From Asterias amurensis (Eukaryota > Echinodermata > Asteroidea > Forcipulatida > Asteriidae): 64,000 nucleotides of DNA. The stretch covers positions 25,811,202-25,875,201 of the forward strand of contig NC_092653.1 of the NCBI RefSeq assembly GCF_032118995.1. Reading direction: 5' to 3'. The notes beneath the pieces are model-generated. The model did no database searches and was not told where the DNA came from. It worked only from the letters and a program-made list of their open reading frames with translations. Position 1 is the first letter of the stretch. Each line of letters opens with the position of its first letter. Position numbers and translations under genes: made by a program. This document shows, one piece after another, positions 1 through 11,479 of this stretch.

Positions 1-620
1 ATGTTTAATTTTTTTAAATTTATTATGGGGGCGGACCTTTTTGTTTTTAAATTTGCCAGCCGCTAACCCCCCTGGTTAAGGGCTTGTCTACAGGCGGAAT
101 TTAAAATTATCTCAATTTACTTTACCAGTTGAAGAAAGAAACTGCACTTTTATCAGTTCCCAATAAAACAAAAACAATTAAAAATGTGTGGTATATTTTT
201 GAATAGGCTGATCAACAAATTTTATAATCAGACAATCAGAGTCCAGTACAAAAAGTTTTCGCCCGGTGCAGACTGTCAGTCAACTTGCTGCCTTCCGATG
301 CGACTCGTCCGTGAAGACACATGCTGGATGTATAATCCAACAACTTGCCAGAACCACATACCTTTTTTTATATTTTTTATAAAAACTTAAGTCTTGCCCA
401 ATTCCAAAAGGCCCAAATTCTACAGCTCAATTTTTGAAGGCTGATGTTTCTTTCATCAGATCATTGGACCCCATGCCGTAAAGGCTTCACTCTCAAATGC
501 TCCATCTTGGACAGACCCCCCCCCCCTAAAAAAAATATTTAAAAAAAACCCACTAAGAAGATATATACAACAACATTGTGAATAATTTTTGTGTATATTT
601 TGTTTTCCTCTCTCAAACAG

Positions 621-743
621 GAGGGCCTGCAACTCTCTAAGGATGTTTTTCCATAAATAAGAGTAGACATCTTAGATCTCCAAAGTCATCTCATCACTCA
701 AGCATCTTCTCGTAATACTGGGATCGTCAAGGCTAATACAAAA
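621..743 (+). other. Exon-like repeat unit 1 (tandem exon array)
   Basis: This is a 123-nt block bounded by a plausible acceptor (pyrimidine-rich tract ending CAAACAG) and a donor-like GTATGT. The block recurs at 1839, 3856 and 4740, with a weaker relative at 2694. In one frame it starts LQLSKDVFP and then stops, whereas other copies run on to a shared end. I do not recognise the peptide. It may be a decayed duplicated exon or part of a multi-exon non-coding transcript. Confidence 0.35.
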
Positions 744-884
744 GTATGTTAATCTTAGTCTTGACTTTTAGCGAATTATTTTCTATCCCACATATCTGTG
801 TGGATAATTATATTCCTTTTGAAGCATCTTTCCAACAACATTAATTTCCTTTTAATGTTTTCAATTGATTTGAATAACATAGCC

Positions 885-1248
885 TTAAAGACTCTGGACA
901 CTATTGGTAATTGTCAAAGACTAGTCTTCTCACTTAGTGTATCAAACCTGTGAAAATTTGAGCTCAATCGGTTGTCGAAGTTGCCAGATAATAATGAAAA
1001 AAAAAAACACCCTTGTCACACGAAGTTGTGTGCTTTGTGATGCTTGATTTCGAGACCTCAAATTCTAAATCTGAGGTCTCAATCAAATTCGTGGAAAATT
1101 ACTTCTTTCTCGAAAATTATGTCACTTCAGAGGGAACTGTTTCTCACAATGTTTTATAGTATCAACAGCTCCCTATTACTCGTTACCAAGTAAGGTTTTA
1201 TGCTAATAATTATTTTGAGTAATTACCAATAGTGTCCACTGCCTTTAA
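885..1248. mobile_element. TTAA-flanked MITE, copy 1
   Basis: This is a ~360-bp non-coding element whose ends read TTAA-AG-x-CxCTGGACACTATTGG and the reverse complement, with TTAA at both outer borders. The TTAA duplication is typical of piggyBac or Kolobok relatives, so this is probably a non-autonomous member of one of those groups. At least twelve relatives lie in this window. The interior contains a palindrome built on GAGACCTCAAATTC / GAATTTGAGGTCTC. Confidence 0.75.
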
Positions 1249-1838
1249 CTGCTCAATCCAAGGCAGCAAGTCCTTTCAATATGAACAATAAAAACTTCAA
1301 ACAAACGTCTGTCTGTGCCATTTGAGTGCGCGTTTGTTTTTGTGGGGGTCACAAACTGACAAATCTTTGCTGTTGGCTTATTAATTACTATTTTTTTGAA
1401 TCTTTTTAAAGCTCCTTGAGTGGTTGTTTTCCTCTAAACATATCATTACCACAATGAAACCCTGTTTTAACAAAAGACAAAATAACTAAGGTTCTCATAA
1501 AAAGCTCCATATAAGGATAAATAAATGTTTTCTTTTCTAATAAACCTCTCATGCATACATTGCAAGCAATCAGCTTCACATATCTTTTTATTTAAATTTT
1601 GTGTTAATGAAAACTAAATTATGCCCCAATCCAAAAGACCCAAATTCTACAGTGAAACTTTTGAAGGCTGTTGTTTCCTTCATCAGATATGCCTCTAACT
1701 GTAAAGGCTTCGTGCTCCCATGCTCCGTCTTGGACAGATTTGCCAACCCCCTGAATTGTTTTGTCTGGATCTGTCCTCTTATTTACAACAAAGTTCCGAC
1801 TAATTTATGTGTATATTTTGTTTCCCTCTCACAAACAG

Positions 1839-1958
1839 GAAAGATGCAACTCGTCAATGATGTTTTCCCATCAACAAGTAGACATCTTAGCTCTCCAAGG
1901 GCATCTCATCAGCTAAGCATCTTCTTGTGACACTTGGCTGTTCCAGGCTTATACAAAG
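1839..1958 (+). other. Exon-like repeat unit 2
   Basis: This is a 120-nt block with acceptor context CTCACAAACAG and donor CAAAG|GTGTGT. One frame encodes MQLVNDVFPSTSRHLSSPRA and continues to IFL before a stop. Unit 3 keeps the same frame and the same terminal FL-stop, which is more consistent with a duplicated 3' coding exon than with random sequence. The protein family is unknown. Confidence 0.4.
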
Positions 1959-2212
1959 GTGTGTAAACCTTGACAGCAACTTTTGTAGTTAACTTATAGT
2001 GGGCTGTTTTTAAAGCACTTTGCGATGAATATCACAAAAATTACATGCCACATCATGCTGGGGACTGGGCCCTCCCATACAGGCTGGTCTTGACTGGTTG
2101 ACTGCAATGGACAAAACTTACTTGCTATTTCTTAATACTTTGATTACAATGCAAGCCAACAAGCCCTGGATATACACATAAATTAGTCGGAACTTTGTTG
2201 TAAATAAGTGGC

Positions 2213-2500
2213 AGTGTCATGGCCAAGCGGTTAATAGCACCGGAGTCAAGCACTGGTGTTTGATCACTGCAGGGTGTGGGTTCGGATCCTGGTTGTGACA
2301 CTTGCTACATAAAATTGGGGAGGTAGTGCTTTCTGCTCTACCGGCTAGGCTTCGAATTGAAGATACCCAAGCCTACATTCGTATGGACTGTAAAAGGGGT
2401 AACCCTGTTTCAGCCCTAGGAGTAGGTGGCAATTGCCTCTGGAATAAAATAATAGTTGTAGCCCACACCTTGAAGTGGCCTTCAGGCCTTGTGTGTCAGG
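2213..2500 (+). repeat. tRNA-derived SINE
   Basis: The 5' part resembles a tRNA-Leu-type gene: an A-box region around TGGCCAAGCGGTTAA and a B box GGTTCGGATCC. It is followed by a non-tRNA body. No intact acceptor stem is visible, so this is a SINE head and not a functional tRNA. A second copy with a better preserved body lies at 25,577. Confidence 0.65.
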
Positions 2501-2693
2501 TGACTTGCATAAAAAAATCTTTAAAAATCTCGTTTTTAGTGCTAGCTTTTACTTGGGAGGGGGGGACACAAAGGGGTCGTTTTTAAAGGGAACCTCTGAG
2601 TTAAGTGTCCTTGTTTATGTTTTTTTTTCACCAGAAAGAACAACTTGTTTTTCTTTTCAATAACTTACAATTTTGTGTTGTTTGCATCTATAG

Positions 2694-2793
2694 GTATGTT
2701 GGTCTTAAAGGAAATCTACCCATCAACATGTAGATGTCTGAGACTCCAAACCATCATGCTGTCTGGCACGCAACCTGCCTTTCTTTCAAGCAG
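2694..2793 (+). other. Weak exon-like repeat unit
   Basis: This is a 100-nt block starting after CTATAG and ending at CAG|GTAATT. It contains a CCCATCAACATGTAGATGTC core resembling the exon-like units at 1839 and 3856. Similarity is weaker than among the other units, so its membership of the array is tentative. Confidence 0.25.
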
Positions 2794-3054
2794 GTAATTT
2801 TATTAATGAGTCCTTGTTAAACCACCTGGGGCGGTTGATAAAACATTATCCTTGCCTCTTCGTTTCTGAAGTAATAATTTTCCAATGAAAATAATATTAC
2901 ATCTCTGACTTGACAAAAAACAAATCTGACTTGACAAAGAAAACCAAAGAAAAGATTTGTGAAATGTGCACCAGGATTGTTCTCTTGGGAAAAAATTATT
3001 TGAGTATGGGTTCACTGTGAATCACAAAACATTGCCTTAGGAAAGGTTCTTTTA

Positions 3055-3425
3055 TTAAAGACACTGGACACTATTGGTAATTGTCAAAGGTCAGTCTTCT
3101 CACTTACTGTATCTCAACATATGCATAAAATAACAAACCTGTAAAATTTTGAGCTCAATTTTGAGCTCAATCGGTCGTTGAAGTTGAAGTTGAAAAAAAC
3201 AACCTTGTCACACGAAGTTGTGTGCTTTCAGATGCTTGATTTCGAGACCTCAAATTCTAAATCTGAGGTCTTGAAATCAAATTCGTTGAAAATTACTTCT
3301 TTCTCAAAAACTACGTTACTTCACAGTGTTTTATACCATCAACAGCTCCCCATTACTCGTTACCAAGAAAGGTTTTATGCTAATAATTATTTTGAGTAGT
3401 TACCAATAGTGTCCACTGCCTTTAA
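3055..3425. mobile_element. TTAA-flanked MITE, copy 2
   Basis: This belongs to the same family as the copy at 885. TTAA lies at both borders, the ends read CACTGGACACTATTGG / CCAATAGTGTCCACTG, and the internal palindrome is around GAGACCTCAAATTC. It is inserted between exon-like units of the 0.6-4.9 kb array. Confidence 0.75.
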
Positions 3426-3855
3426 GTATTAGGGATCGCTGTCTTGTGAGAAAATAAGATATTACATTCACTGTGAATTGCAGAACCTTGGATTTAAACC
3501 CTGGCTGGTGACTGCCATTGATAAGCTGGAATCTTGGAACGTTTCGGAGGCAGCCTGTTTATTCTTGTGAGCCACTTTTGAGATTCCCATTATTCCAGAT
3601 ATTAAATTTATAGCCTAAAAAAAGGCAGACAAATTTCAAAACCCTGTACTTTCCCTGTCCAAGAAATCAATGGTTTGGGTTAATTACCCTTTTTAGTATT
3701 TATTTATAAGGAATATCATATTGAAGGATGACCTGGAACTCCCAATGTAAATGGATATGTGTGAAAGAGTCCTACTCTTTCCCAACATGCTTAATGAACA
3801 ATTTATCTCAAGTTTTCATAAATTTGTGTGTACATTTATTTTTCTCTGCAAACAG

Positions 3856-3976
3856 AAAGTCTTGCAACTTGCCGATGATGTCTTCCCACCAACAAGTACA
3901 CATCTAAGATCTCCAAGGACCTTTCAATCAGCCAGACTTTTCTTGTAACACTTGGATGTTCAAGTCTGATACAAAG
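3856..3976 (+). other. Exon-like repeat unit 3
   Basis: This is a 121-nt block with a good acceptor (TTTTTCTCTGCAAACAG) and a consensus donor (CAAAG|GTATGT). The open frame contains VLQLADDVFPPTSTHLRSPR and ends RLFL-stop, matching the frame and stop position of unit 2. It has the best splice signals of the array. I do not recognise the product. Confidence 0.4.
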
Positions 3977-4739
3977 GTATGTAAATATCAGTCTTGATTT
4001 CTTGCCAAATGATTGATGCCACATAGGGTCATTATCTACAACTTTTGAAACATCTATCTAACAATATTTATTTCATAGCAAATTCTTTAAATAGCCTAAA
4101 GTGCCCAATCAAAGGCAACACGCTCCTTCAATAAAGATAATAACATGTTAAACCCTAACAGAAAAGTGAGACTTCTTGTTTTATGAACTATTAATGAACT
4201 CAGCGAGACAGTTTGCATTTTCTATCGTGAATTGCAGGCACTAACCTCAGCTCTAAAAAAGTTGTCATGAACTAACACAAGTTGAGCGCGCCTATAACCT
4301 CTGTTTTTAAAAATGAAACACACTTGGTGTTGTGAGACATTGGAAAGTATCACTCCGTAAAAATGGGAAATAACTGATTTGCTTTTATAGGATTTTTACA
4401 AGCTGACAAACCTTTTCTTTGTTTATAGTACTGACCTGTGCATGTAGTTTGTCAATATATTCACACCAATACACATGGTCATATAGTCCGCAACTGTACT
4501 GCTTAAATGCAGGTAAAACTGATTTTGGCTTCTCTCAAACTTTTCTAACATGGCAAACATAAACTCTGAAAGGGTCACTGAAGTCACAGAACCAAACCAA
4601 ATGCTGTGTATGGGTTACCACACTCAGTCCCTACAAAAAGAGTAAACCCAAAATCTATCTTGGGGCTTAGATCTACGAACATGGGATTGGGGTCGAAGTA
4701 TGGAATTTTTATTGAATATTTATTTTTCTCTGCAAACAG

Positions 4740-4828
4740 ATGTCTTCCAATCAAGTACACATCTGAGATCTCCAAGGAGCTTTCCATCAGCCAGATACTT
4801 CTTGTTGCACTTCAAGCCTCATACAAAA
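4740..4828 (+). other. Exon-like repeat unit 4 (shortened)
   Basis: This is an 89-nt version of the unit with acceptor TTTTCTCTGCAAACAG and donor-like GTATGT. It keeps the STHLRSPRSFPSARYFL-like frame but lacks the first third of the longer units. The loss of a stretch between direct repeats suggests decay of a tandem duplicate. Confidence 0.35.
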
Positions 4829-4944
4829 GTATGTAAATGTGAGTCATTATATTTTACTTTCGAAACATCTTTCCAAACACTATTTAAATTCATAACAAAT
4901 GCTTTTAAACACATTTAATAGCCTAGCCAAAATGCCTTATCTAA

Positions 4945-5600
4945 GGTCAACCGGAAGTGGGGCCACAACTCAAGAACTACACAACCAATTTTCAAACCTT
5001 TTTAAGTTATGGATTCCTTGCGCATTGGATATTAGTCTTGGGTAGCTGTGACCCCATGATGACCTTTACTTCAAGGTCAATCAGAAGTTGGACTAAATCT
5101 CAAGAAAAACACAATGGATTTTTCAAATATTTTTCAGTTATTGACTCTTTGGGCATTGCATATTAGTCTTGGGTAGCTGTGACCCCATGTTGACCGTTAC
5201 TTCAAGGGCAATCAGAAGTGGGACTATATCTCAAGAAAAACACAACCGAGTTTTCAAATATGTTTCAGTTATGGACTCCTTTGGCATTTGATATTAGCCT
5301 TGTGTAACTGTGACCCCATGTTGACCTCCAGGGTCAACCAGAAGTGGTATCTCTCAAAAACTACACAACAAAATTTTAATTTCTTTTCTGTTATAATTGT
5401 ACTTTTTCGACCTGCTTGGCCGCCAGTGCAGTTAATAGATAAACCAGAATAACAGTAGATCCTTTGAGCATTAAAGATTGAACTGGGTCACTGTGACCCC
5501 ATGTTGACCTACTTCCGGGTCAATTGAAAGTTGGACCATATCTCAAGAACTACACAACCAATTTGTAATTTGTTTTCAGTTATAGACTACCTGGGGGAGT
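4945..5600 (+). repeat. ~130-bp tandem repeat, five degenerate units
   Basis: Units begin near 4946, 5078, 5209, 5334 and 5519. They share GGTCAAxCxGAAGTGG, CTCAAGAAxxACACAACC and TAGCTGTGACCCCATG. Spacing is 125-132 bp, except for a longer last interval (185 bp) that contains extra sequence. It is non-coding. The TGACCT/GGTCA-rich motif is simply part of the repeat. Confidence 0.8.
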
Positions 5601-6261
5601 AACACTGATATCAAGTTTTTCCTTTCTTTTCCAAATGACAATTTTTAATCAAACAAAACTACATTTTTAAATGACTAACATATAAATTCTTGATCTGACT
5701 TTAAAAGGTGTGCCATCTTCAGATGATATGTACCAACTTACGAGATACTTTCCTGAGACGAGCGTGTGTCTGTCATCAGCACAATGTCTACCCATTACCA
5801 ATGTAAACATGTGAGGTTTTCAACAGGTTTGTAAATCATTGGGCAACAATACATTATGACGCTACCCCGTCAGTATAGTGGGCTGTTTTTGCAGCACTGT
5901 ACCTCAAAGACATGCCATAACACTCTGAGGACTTCATGCTGGCATCAGCCTAACTCAGATGAATGGTTTGTCCCTACAGATCAATTACAGATTAACAAAA
6001 TGTAAACATGTTTTATTAACATTACCCCTTAATTATAATCTAAACACATTAATGATCTTGCAACAACAAAAAAACTTGCCCAAAAAACACTGCTATTCCA
6101 CTTATGACCACTTCAATTCTTCTAGTTAATTGTTATGGTGTGGATTGTATTGTAAACATAAAATTATATTTAAATTCTATTGTTATACCAAACATTATCA
6201 ATTGTATTTTAATTAACTGTTTTGAAGAGTATTCTTTCACCTAAAGAAGATCTTGTTCCAT

Positions 6262-6606
6262 TTAAAGGCACTGGACACTATTGGTTATTACTCAAAGTAA
6301 TTTTAGCATAAAAATTACTTGGTAAGGAGCAATTGAGAGCTGTTAAAACAATTGTGAGAGAAGGCTTCCTCTGGAATATCATACTTTTGGAGAAACGGGT
6401 AATTTCTAGTCTGAGGCCTTTCAGGTCTGGGCCTTTTAATATGCATCTAAAAGCACACAAGTTTGTGCGACAACAGTGTTTTTTCTTTCATTTTTCTCTT
6501 GCAACTTCCATGACCAATTGAGCAAAAACTTACACACTAGATTGGTTATTTACGCAAGTGGTGGGATACACCAAGTGAGTACACCGAATGTGTCAAGTAC
6601 CTTTAA
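6262..6606. mobile_element. TTAA-flanked MITE, copy 3
   Basis: The left end is TTAAAGGCACTGGACACTAT with a TTAA border. The right end is diverged but finishes at CTTTAA. The sequence is older and more diverged than copies 1 and 2, and the central palindrome has been lost. Confidence 0.65.
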
Positions 6607-6657
6607 AGGAGAAATCACCCCATCAATTCATTTTTTCACATTGGTAGACAAAAAACA

Positions 6658-7040
6658 TTGAAGGCAGTGGACACTATTGGTAATTACTAAAAATAATTAT
6701 TAGCACAAAACCTTTCTTGGTAACAAGTAACTGGGAGAGGTTGATGGTATAAAACATTGTGAGAAACGGCTCCCTATAAAGTAATGTAGTTTTCAAGAAA
6801 GAAGTAATTTTCCACGAATTTGATTTCGAGACCTCAGATTTAGAACTTGAGGTCTCAAAATCAAGCATCGGAAAGCACACAACTTCGTGTGACAAGGGTG
6901 TTTTTTCTTTTATTATTATCTCGCAACTATGACAACAGATTGAGCTCAAACTTTCACAGGTTTTGTTATTATATGCATATGTTGAGATACACCAAGTGAG
7001 AAGACTGGTCTTTTACAATTACCAACAGTGTCTAAGTGTC
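6658..7040. mobile_element. TTAA-type MITE, copy 4 (reverse orientation)
   Basis: The element starts AAGGCAGTGGACACTATTGG and retains the GAGACCTCAGATTT / AACTTGAGGTCTC palindrome and the TTTTTTCTTTTATTATTATC stretch of the family. The right terminus is worn (ACCAACAGTGTCTAAG). It lies only ~50 bp from copy 3. Confidence 0.7.
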
Positions 7041-7842
7041 TAAGTTATCTACATATACAATTTTCCTTAAATACCTTAATTAGTAAATAAGTTTATCATT
7101 GCGAGCAAGCACACATGCGATTTGAAAATCATTTGATGGAGATGAAAGGTTTGAAACATTGGTTTGAAGCACTGCCCTGGTTCTTAAAGTGGCAGACCTT
7201 GTTTAAAAGGAGCTGCAATTGCTCTTCTTTACTAGGATGATATTGACACAATTGAAAAGTCATATTAAACTGCTCGCAATGGTGCACTTGAAATGTTCCT
7301 AAAGTTTAATTTAAAGTACACATGATATATAAATACTCAACTTCATTGTTGTTGATTAAATAATTAATTGACATTTGTTGAATAAATTAGTTAAAAGTTT
7401 ACTTATTTGCCAATCAACTGTCCTTCAAAAATGGGAGCTTTATTCGAATTATAAAACTTGAACATGTACAAGTTCTTTGCAGAAACAATCATTTCTTGGA
7501 AAAAAAAGTTCTTATTACAGGACGTTGTGTTAAAAAAAATACCTGTTTGAACTTTTTAGTATTTTGATATGGAGTTCTGAAGTTGCTGACGTTGAAAAAC
7601 TACAACCATCAAATAGTACACTTAAGTTATTGACTTTAATACTATTTTTATATAGACTTGTTACCAGGTTTCATAATTGATGGGGCGCATTAAATCCATG
7701 ATAAATTTATTTGATACTGCACAGCCTAATTTGATGACATTTGGCTCTGCTGTGGTCTATTTTAAACAGTCTATTTTGACTAAATTTTCAAAAAACTAAG
7801 CACTATTTGGAGACATGGAGATTCAGTGAGCACCATTATTCC

Positions 7843-8165
7843 TTAAAGGCAGTGGATACTATTGGTAATTACTCAAAATTATTATTAGCATTGAACCTTA
7901 CTTGGTAACGAGTAATAGGGAGAGGTTGATAGTATAAAACATTGTGAGAAACGGCCCCCTCTTATGAAGTAACCTAATTTTCGAGATAGAGGTACTTTAT
8001 CACTAAAATAACAAGACCAGAAGCCTTTTATTCCTATCTGAAAAGCACACTAATTTGCATAACAAGGGTGTTTTTTCTTTCTTCATTTTCTCGCAACTTT
8101 GATGACCAATTGAGCCCAAATTTTCACATGCTCGTTATTTTATGCATATGTTTGGAATTACTTAT
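7843..8165. mobile_element. TTAA-type MITE, copy 5 (right end lost)
   Basis: A TTAA border and the AGGCAGTGGATACTATTGG end are present. The body follows family order to the TATGCATATGTT segment, and the right inverted repeat is not found after that. This is a truncated copy. Confidence 0.65.
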
Positions 8166-8754
8166 CGTGTTTTGTCCTTTTAATCGTTTCATAGTGTTTT
8201 ACATTTTGCAGGGTTATGTATCATTTTAAATTGCTCTTACGTTGAATGTATTATTATTGAACATATTGTATTGTTAGTTGTTTAAAGTTGAAGTTGTGAA
8301 ATAAAATTTCTCTATATATATAGCAAGAAATTTGTTAAATTCCATCACTTTGAGTACACATTGTGTGTTATAATTAAAATGGTTCAGTGAAGTTATAAAT
8401 TATTCATATTGAGCAAACTTGGAACACATCTAGACTAAATTGTTAAAAAATTGAATAGATTTATCGTGGGTTTGCACCTTTAAAAGTATGATCCCCACTC
8501 ATCCACAAATCAAAATATTCTTATCAAAACCCCCAAAATAAAACAGCAATTGAAATAAGCTGATCCTGTTCAGTATCATTAACAATCTAGATACTCGGTC
8601 GTTAAGAAACCATTAATTGGTATTTATTGTTTAAAGAACCCCACCTAACAACAGTTCAATTCAGTAAGAAAGATCAGTAAGTAGAGTCTGTAGTATTTCA
8701 GCAGCATGAAAAGTATTGCCCCTTTAAATACATTTGAAAATACCCTTAATTCCT

Positions 8755-9240
8755 TAAATCCAAAATGTAGCAAAGCTTTAATCCAATACCACACCTTTAA
8801 ACACAAAATCTAGTCATACCTTTAATAAATAAAATAAGGTACCTTTAAAAACTAAATCATAGTCAAACCTGTAATAAATAAAAAACAACACGTACCTTTA
8901 AAAAGTTAATCTATATTCAAACCTGCAATAAATAAAACAACACCTTTAAATACCAAATCTAGTCAATAAATAAAGAACCACACCTTTAAACACAAAATCT
9001 AGTCAAACCTTCAATAAATAAAGAACCACACCTTTAAACACAAAATCTAGTCGAACCGTCAATAAATAAAGAACCACACCTTTAAACACAAAATCTAGTC
9101 AAATCGTCATTTAATAAAATAACACCTTTAAAAACTAAATCTCAAGTCAGACACGCAATAATTAAAACATTGTACCTTTAAATCAGAATCTAGTAAAACC
9201 ACAAATAAATTAAGTAACACACTTAAAAACTAATTAATCA
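8755..9240 (+). repeat. 48-bp minisatellite
   Basis: The best units (8981, 9029, 9077) are exactly 48 bp apart and read CACCTTTAAACACAAAATCT, AGTC, then AATAAATAAAGAAC. Flanking units are degenerate, giving about nine in total. It is A+T-rich with no coding frame. Confidence 0.8.
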
Positions 9241-9840
9241 CGAAATTCCAGTTTATTACAGCAACATCCCAGACCCTATCCCAGTACCATCAATTCAGCC
9301 CCTCTGCAGCCCAACCCCACTGCCAGGCATCCAGCCCTGACCCTAACCCCAACTCTCTAAGCCCAACGCTATTGCCAGCCATCCAGCCCGTACCCTAACC
9401 CTAACAGACTCTCCCAGCCCAACCCCACTACTAGCCATGCAGACCCAACCCCAGTGACTGCCATATAACACTCCAACCCATCAACCCAGAGCTCCAAGGC
9501 CCATGGTCAACCCTAAGACCATTAATACATTTTAATTAACCATAAAATTCCAGTTTATTTCAGCAACATCCCAGACCCTAGTCCATTACCAACAATCCAG
9601 CCCCTCAGCAACCCAACCCCACTGTCAGGCATCCAGCCCTGACCCTAACCCCAACTCTCCAAGCCCAACACCACTGCCAGCCATCCAGTCCTCCAAGACC
9701 CCAACCCTAACCCTCAGATCAGTCAGTGACTGCCATCCAACCCTCCAGCCCCTCAGAAGGCCACCTCTAGTGACTGCCTTAAAGAACTCCAGTCCCATCA
9801 GCAGCCCAGCTCTATTGACTGCCTTTTAGCCCTCCATCCC
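9240..9840 (+). repeat. ~300-bp tandem duplication, C-rich
   Basis: TTCCAGTTTATT followed by CAGCAACATCCCAGACCCTA occurs at 9246 and again about 301 bp later, and similarity continues through the CCAGCCC-rich part. The strand is markedly C-rich and G-poor. Short CCCTAACCC runs are part of this and are not a telomere array. Confidence 0.75.
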
Positions 9841-10007
9841 CTCAGCCCCGAGAAATCTGAGCCAGCAAGGCCCTTGGTCAACTCTCAGATCAGCTAGAAA
9901 TCCAAGGCTCGAGCCAGGCAAAACTTTTGGTGAGAAATTTGTGAAAAATTTTCTAAGTCCAAATGCGGTAAATTCATCACTCCAAAAACCGTTAGATTTT
10001 CATAACA

Positions 10008-10202
10008 GCTCGTAGCACAGCGGTGAAGGCCAGAGACTACGGAGCGGAAGGTCCCCAGTTCAAGCCCTACACATTTTTACTAGAATTTAAAAAAAATCTT
10101 TATTTTAATGGTAAAAGGGTCCTGGAGAGGATTTGAACCCACCCGGCTCACAGCCCCAGGATTCTGGGGGCTGTGAGCTAGCCCGCTGCGCTACGGCGGC
10201 TC
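10008..10202. repeat. Pair of facing tRNA-like sequences (SINE heads)
   Basis: On the plus strand at 10,008-10,067 there is an A-box-like GTAGCACAGCGGTGAAGG and a B-box-like CAGTTCAAGCCC. On the minus strand at 10,126-10,202 there is GTAGCGCAGCGGGCTAGC and GGGTTCAAATCCTC with a long variable arm. Neither forms a clear acceptor stem. Both look like tRNA-derived repeat ends in head-to-head orientation. Confidence 0.45.
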
Positions 10203-10379
10203 TTGAAAAAAATCGCTCGGAACTAATATTTAAACCTTAGAATGGATGGGCCAAATAAAAAATGAAAAATTTAAATGAGATGAGACCTATGACCTTTGCT
10301 CGAGTCATAAAGAAAAAAAGAAATGGCAAAGTATTTTCTGTGGTATTTAAAAAGTACTTTATTCGTAGCACTTAATCAA

Positions 10380-10900
10380 CCAAAAACCTTTAACTGATAA
10401 TTTATACAAGTGAAATAATTTATACAACTGATATAATTAATACAAGTTAAATAAATTATACATGTGATATACTTTATACAAGTTAAACATTTATACAAGT
10501 TAATTAAATTAAACAAGTCAAATAATTGTTTTTATGAAACAAAAGTAAATCATTTAAAAGGATATGCATAATTATACGCTCTTTAAACAACCTCATTACT
10601 AATTTGATTTTACAACTTGAAACTTCTTGTCAAAGCCTTTAAATAACCAACTAAAGACTGTCATTTTCTAAAATTTAGTGTGTCCCTTTAACCTGGTGTT
10701 AAAACAACTGATAATTTATACAAGTGAAATAATTTTTAAAAGGTAACCAAGTAAAATATTTTAAAAGGATAATACATGCTCTTTAAACAAGCACATTACT
10801 AGTTTGATTTTACAACTTGAAGTTACTTGTCCAAAACCTTTAAATAACTAACTAAAGAGAGTAATTTTCTAAAATTTAGCTTAAATTTTAATGTATGCGC
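10380..10900 (+). repeat. A+T-rich degenerate repeats including a ~190-bp duplication
   Basis: Short ATAATTTATACAAGTGAAAT-type units fill the first part. The block with CATTACTAATTTGATTTTACAACTTG, then CTTTAAATAACxAACTAAAG, at ~10,590 recurs at ~10,790. No gene is visible in this stretch. Confidence 0.6.
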
Positions 10901-11479
10901 AAGTTTAAGTTATAAAGAATACTGTAAAATGTAAACTCTTGGAATAAGTTACCAAATCATCCAACTACAGTAGTAATAACGTGTACTTGTGAATATTTTA
11001 TAGCAATGTCAACATTAAAGTTTCTGTGTATAACTATAGAGGTGCTATCATACACCCTGATTTAATATAAACATGATACAAACGCAAACAAAAACACATA
11101 GATATTTTAATAATGTCAGTATTTTTCAAAGATAGTTTAGTGTAACTTATTTATCGACCACCAACTATACATTTAAGAGTCTATTAAAACATAATCATTA
11201 AAAACACACATTTCTTTCTATTCATTGCAATAGAAATAATAATCTAGATGTTTTTATCCCGCATCAGTATTTAACTGTACATTCAAGGCATGGCTGCTTT
11301 TTATCACGTATTCGTGCAAAATTTGTGCGAGGTCATACTAATGAGGTCAAGGTTTTGTACGCGAGATCTCATTATCGAGAGCTCTGTTTTTATCACGTGA
11401 ATAGAACTTATATTTCCTTGTCCTTTACTGATAATTTAGCGAGTTACGAACACAACAGTGTGGCAATTTTCATTTAATT

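Noticed and set aside
9300-9720. CCCTAACCC runs resembling telomere repeats
   Set aside because: They are isolated words within a C-rich 300-bp tandem repeat, not a (TTAGGG)n array.
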